7,387 nucleotides of DNA from an uncultured Eubacteriales bacterium (GTDB lineage: Bacteria > Bacillota > Clostridia > Oscillospirales > Acutalibacteraceae), in the NCBI GenBank assembly GCA_900317215.1, contig ONFW01000018.1, forward strand, positions 1 to 7,387, given 5' to 3'. The position numbers were made by a program, and so were the translations under genes. Below the pieces are notes generated by a model, which saw only the letters and a list, made by a program, of their open reading frames with translations, was not told the origin of the DNA and ran no database searches. Of this stretch, positions 5,178 to 7,387 are shown one piece after another. Within the stretch, counting starts at the first letter, position 1. The number at the start of each line of letters is the position of its first letter.

Positions 5178-6581
5178 ATGGAAACAGTATCACTCATCAT
5201 GCTTGCCGCTGTAATACTCATGCTCATAGTATTGCTTATTCTCAGCCTGCGAAAGCCCCCCTCCTCCGCGGACACTGAAAAGCTAACCGAACATATTCTC
5301 ATTCTCGAAAACGAGCTGAAAAATTCACAGGCGCTTCTGCGAACCGAGCTTGCTCAGAATACAGGCTCCGGTATTGCTCAGCTCGGGCAGCAGCTCAGGC
5401 TGAATCAGGAGCAGAGCGCACGGGCTCAGGCAAGGCAGATCGAACTGATGTTCAGTTCGCAAAGAGAACAGCTTTCGTCGATTTCGTCAATGCTCTCCGA
5501 GCAGGGAAGCTCCCTTAGGGAAATGCTCGGTTCAGGATTGACATCGGCTGATAAAAACCTTAACGGAAAGCTCATTACAATAGAGACAAGGCTTGGCACT
5601 CTGGAGATGAACATACAGACCACTCTTGAAAATATCCGTGCCACTGTGGAGAATCAGCTAAAATCTATTCGTGAGGACAATTCTAAGCAGCTTGAACAGA
5701 TCAGAGGGACGGTGGACGAGCGTCTGCAGAAAACCCTTGAAGCAAAGATGAACGAATCGTTCCGTCTTGTCAGCGAAAGGCTCGAGCAGGTCTACAAGGG
5801 GCTCGGGGAGATGCAGGCAGTTGCAAGAGACGTTGGCGACCTTAAAAAGGTACTCAGCAATGTAAAAACAAGGGGCACTCTCGGAGAGGTACAGCTCGGA
5901 GCAATACTCAGTGAAATACTTGCTCCGGGGCAGTATGAAGAAAATGTCGCCGTCGTGCCGAAAAGCCCGAATCGTGTTGAATATGCCGTTTGTCTGCCCG
6001 GCGCAGATGACGGAGGAACGGTGTATCTGCCAATAGATTCTAAATTCAACGCTGATGCGTTCACTCATCTTCAGGAGGCTTACGAAACGGGTGACAAGTC
6101 ACTGATCTCCGCCAGAAAAAAGGAGCTTACCGACGCCGTAAAAAAATGCGCCCGTGATATCAGTGAAAAATACATTGCTCCCCCTTACACCACACCCTTT
6201 GCCGTAATGTTCCTGCCGTTTGAGGGCTTATATGCAGAGGTCGTGAATACAAGAGGTCTTGTTGAGGAGCTGCAGCGGAACTTCAGAATAAATGCCGCAG
6301 GTCCCTCAACAATGGCGGCAATGCTAAATTCCCTAAGAATGGGCTTTCGTACTCTTGCAATAGAAAAGCGCAGCGGTGAGGTGTGGAATATTCTCGGTGC
6401 AGTAAAAACCGAATTTTCCAAATTTGAAGCGGCTCTCAGCGAAACTCAGGACAGGATCAGAAAAGCGGAGGATAGTCTTGAGAAGCTCGTTGGTGTAAGA
6501 ACAAGGCAGATCACAAGAAAGCTTGACGGAATAGAAAGGCTGGACAGTGAGACGGCACAAAAGCTCATTTCTGACCAATAA
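5178..6581 (+). CDS. rmuC: RmuC-family DNA recombination protein
   Basis: A 467-residue protein, close to the 475 of E. coli RmuC. It has an N-terminal membrane segment (about 4-24), then a long Gln/Glu-rich coiled-coil region (about 31-225), then the RmuC core: RGTLGEVQLGAIL (232-244), VEYAVCLPG (267-275), LPIDSKF (284-290), PFAVMFLPFEGLYAEVV (340-356), GPSTMAAMLNSLRMGFRTLA (375-394) and GEVWNILGAVKTEFSKF (400-416). The family is predicted to carry a PD-(D/E)XK-like nuclease core; IDSK (286-289) fits the D-x-K part. In E. coli loss of rmuC raises inversion between short inverted repeats, but the biochemical activity is poorly known. The start is ATG 5178 with AGGA at 5163-5166. The in-frame TTG at 5112 lies in the promoter's -35 and is rejected. 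It is transcribed divergently from corA, and no strong terminator follows. Confidence 0.93.
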   Translation: METVSLIMLAAVILMLIVLLILSLRKPPSSADTEKLTEHILILENELKNSQALLRTELAQNTGSGIAQLGQQLRLNQEQSARAQARQIELMFSSQREQLSSISSMLSEQGSSLREMLGSGLTSADKNLNGKLITIETRLGTLEMNIQTTLENIRATVENQLKSIREDNSKQLEQIRGTVDERLQKTLEAKMNESFRLVSERLEQVYKGLGEMQAVARDVGDLKKVLSNVKTRGTLGEVQLGAILSEILAPGQYEENVAVVPKSPNRVEYAVCLPGADDGGTVYLPIDSKFNADAFTHLQEAYETGDKSLISARKKELTDAVKKCARDISEKYIAPPYTTPFAVMFLPFEGLYAEVVNTRGLVEELQRNFRINAAGPSTMAAMLNSLRMGFRTLAIEKRSGEVWNILGAVKTEFSKFEAALSETQDRIRKAEDSLEKLVGVRTRQITRKLDGIERLDSETAQKLISDQ

Positions 6582-6599
6582 TGTGCCTGCGCCTGCGGG

Positions 6600-6628
6600 T
6601 TGATTTTTACATGCGGGTAGTATAGAAT
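6600..6628 (+). promoter_or_regulatory. Sigma-A-type promoter for the RNA methyltransferase gene
   Basis: TTGATT (6600-6605), a 17-nt spacer, and TAGAAT (6623-6628; five of six matches to TATAAT), with overlapping alternatives TATAGA and TAGTAT. The expected start near 6635 leaves a leader of about 25 nt with GGAG at 6648-6651, 8 nt before the ATG. With no clear terminator after rmuC, readthrough from rmuC is also possible. Confidence 0.65.
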
Positions 6629-6659
6629 AGATGTATCATGATGATATGGAGTGATCGCA

Positions 6660-7387
6660 ATGACTAAGCTGCAGTTCTGCGCCCCGTGCCTTATGGGACT
6701 TGAGGGCTTGTGCGCCGATGAGTTGAAATGGCTCGGAATGGAAAATGTCCGTGCGGAAAACGGAAGAGTGCTTTTTGAGGGCGGATATGATATCCTCGCA
6801 AGAGCAAATATATGTTCAAGGTATGCTGAGAGGATACAGATCCTTCTCGGTGAATTTCCTGCGTACAGCTTTGAGGATCTGTTTCAGGGCGTGAGCAGGA
6901 TAAGCTGGGAGGACTATATCGGAGAGAAGGACGCTTTTCCTGTAAAGGGACACTGCATCAGTTCAAAGCTCACAAGCGTACCCGATTGTCAGAAGATAAT
7001 CAAAAAGGCTGCGGCAAAAAGACTCGGCACAAAATACGGTTCTTCATGGCTCGAGGAAACAGGCAGCCTTCATCAGATACAGTTCCTTATAATAAAAAAC
7101 AACTGCAGTATCCTGCTCGATACGACAGGAGCGGGACTGCATAAAAGAGGTTACCGTGCAAATTCTACTGAGGCGCCGATAAAGGAGACACTTGCTGCAG
7201 CAATGGCAGAGCTTTCGAGAGTGCGCCCCTACAGTACGGTCGTAGATCCCTTCTGCGGCTCGGGAACTATTCTTATCGAAGCCGCGCTTAAGGCGCTGAA
7301 TATCGCCCCCGGGATCAGAAGGAGCTTTTCAGCAGAAAAATGGGCATTCATTCCCTCTGCTGTCTGGACTCAGGAAAGAGAAAAAGC
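6660..7387 (+). CDS. THUMP-domain class I SAM-dependent RNA methyltransferase (RlmL/YpsC-like), 3' end missing
   Basis: The visible 242 codons match the N-terminal two-thirds of the RlmL-N/YpsC family, which methylates a guanine N2 in large-subunit rRNA (m2G2445 in E. coli numbering). Residues 1-155 are a ferredoxin-like plus THUMP region (CLMGLEGLCADEL; FPVKGHCISSKLTSVPDCQKIIKKA). GAGLHKRGYRANSTEAPIKETLAAA (158-182) is the conserved motif leading into the Rossmann domain. VDPFCGSGTILIEAA (195-209) is the SAM-binding motif I, and IAPGIRRSFSAEKW (215-228) is also typical. The catalytic NPPYG-type motif lies beyond the right edge; about 130 residues are missing if the length is the usual 375 or so. 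The start ATG 6660 has GGAG 8 nt upstream. The exact target nucleotide is inferred from the family, so no symbol is given. Confidence 0.92.
   Translation, partial: MTKLQFCAPCLMGLEGLCADELKWLGMENVRAENGRVLFEGGYDILARANICSRYAERIQILLGEFPAYSFEDLFQGVSRISWEDYIGEKDAFPVKGHCISSKLTSVPDCQKIIKKAAAKRLGTKYGSSWLEETGSLHQIQFLIIKNNCSILLDTTGAGLHKRGYRANSTEAPIKETLAAAMAELSRVRPYSTVVDPFCGSGTILIEAALKALNIAPGIRRSFSAEKWAFIPSAVWTQEREK

Noticed and set aside
5426..6578. Minus-strand frames within rmuC
   Set aside because: They are shadows of rmuC with no ribosome sites or recognisable motifs.
6582..6612. Terminator after rmuC (CCTGCGCCTGCGGG followed by TGATTTTT)
   Set aside because: The GC-rich segment is a short direct repeat (CCTGCG twice) and does not fold into a good stem before the T-run.

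Overview
This window looks like chromosomal core-gene sequence from a low- to mid-GC member of the Clostridia, most likely a Ruminococcus-like gut Oscillospiraceae. The reasons are the purine-rich Shine-Dalgarno sites, GTG starts, frequent AGA/AGG/ATA codons, and the order miaA - HlyD-like adaptor - yggS, which resembles the lead-in to the ylm/sepF division cluster of Firmicutes. The species assignment is inference. I see no rRNA, tRNA, CRISPR array, insertion sequence or phage gene.

Layout: four genes run leftward (minus strand) as one probable operon: a CorA-type divalent cation transporter (4761-3832), a single ORF joining a uridine phosphorylase domain to a full MiaA tRNA prenyltransferase domain (3785-1962), a membrane-anchored HlyD-like adaptor (1922-612), and a YggS/YlmE PLP-binding protein that runs off the left edge (643-1). 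Gaps are 46 and 39 nt, and the last pair overlaps by 32 nt. Two genes run rightward: rmuC (5178-6581) and a THUMP/RlmL-type RNA methyltransferase that runs off the right edge (6660-7387) and has its own promoter.

The divergent region between corA and rmuC (4762-5177) is the only long gene-free stretch, and it is dense with signals: good sigma-A-type promoters in each direction (TTGATT-17-TATAAT for corA; TTGAAA-17-extended TATAAT for rmuC), two copies of CTGATAATCA (one over the corA -35, one in the early leader), a perfect 14-bp palindrome, a terminator-like hairpin, and a structured corA leader of about 147 nt in which one segment can pair with either of two near-identical partners. I could not match this leader to a known riboswitch class.

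The most unusual items are the uridine phosphorylase-MiaA fusion, which puts nucleoside salvage and tRNA A37 modification in one polypeptide, and the corA leader with its repeated sites. The rest is ordinary housekeeping: ion uptake, tRNA and rRNA modification, PLP homeostasis, and an RmuC-family DNA maintenance protein.
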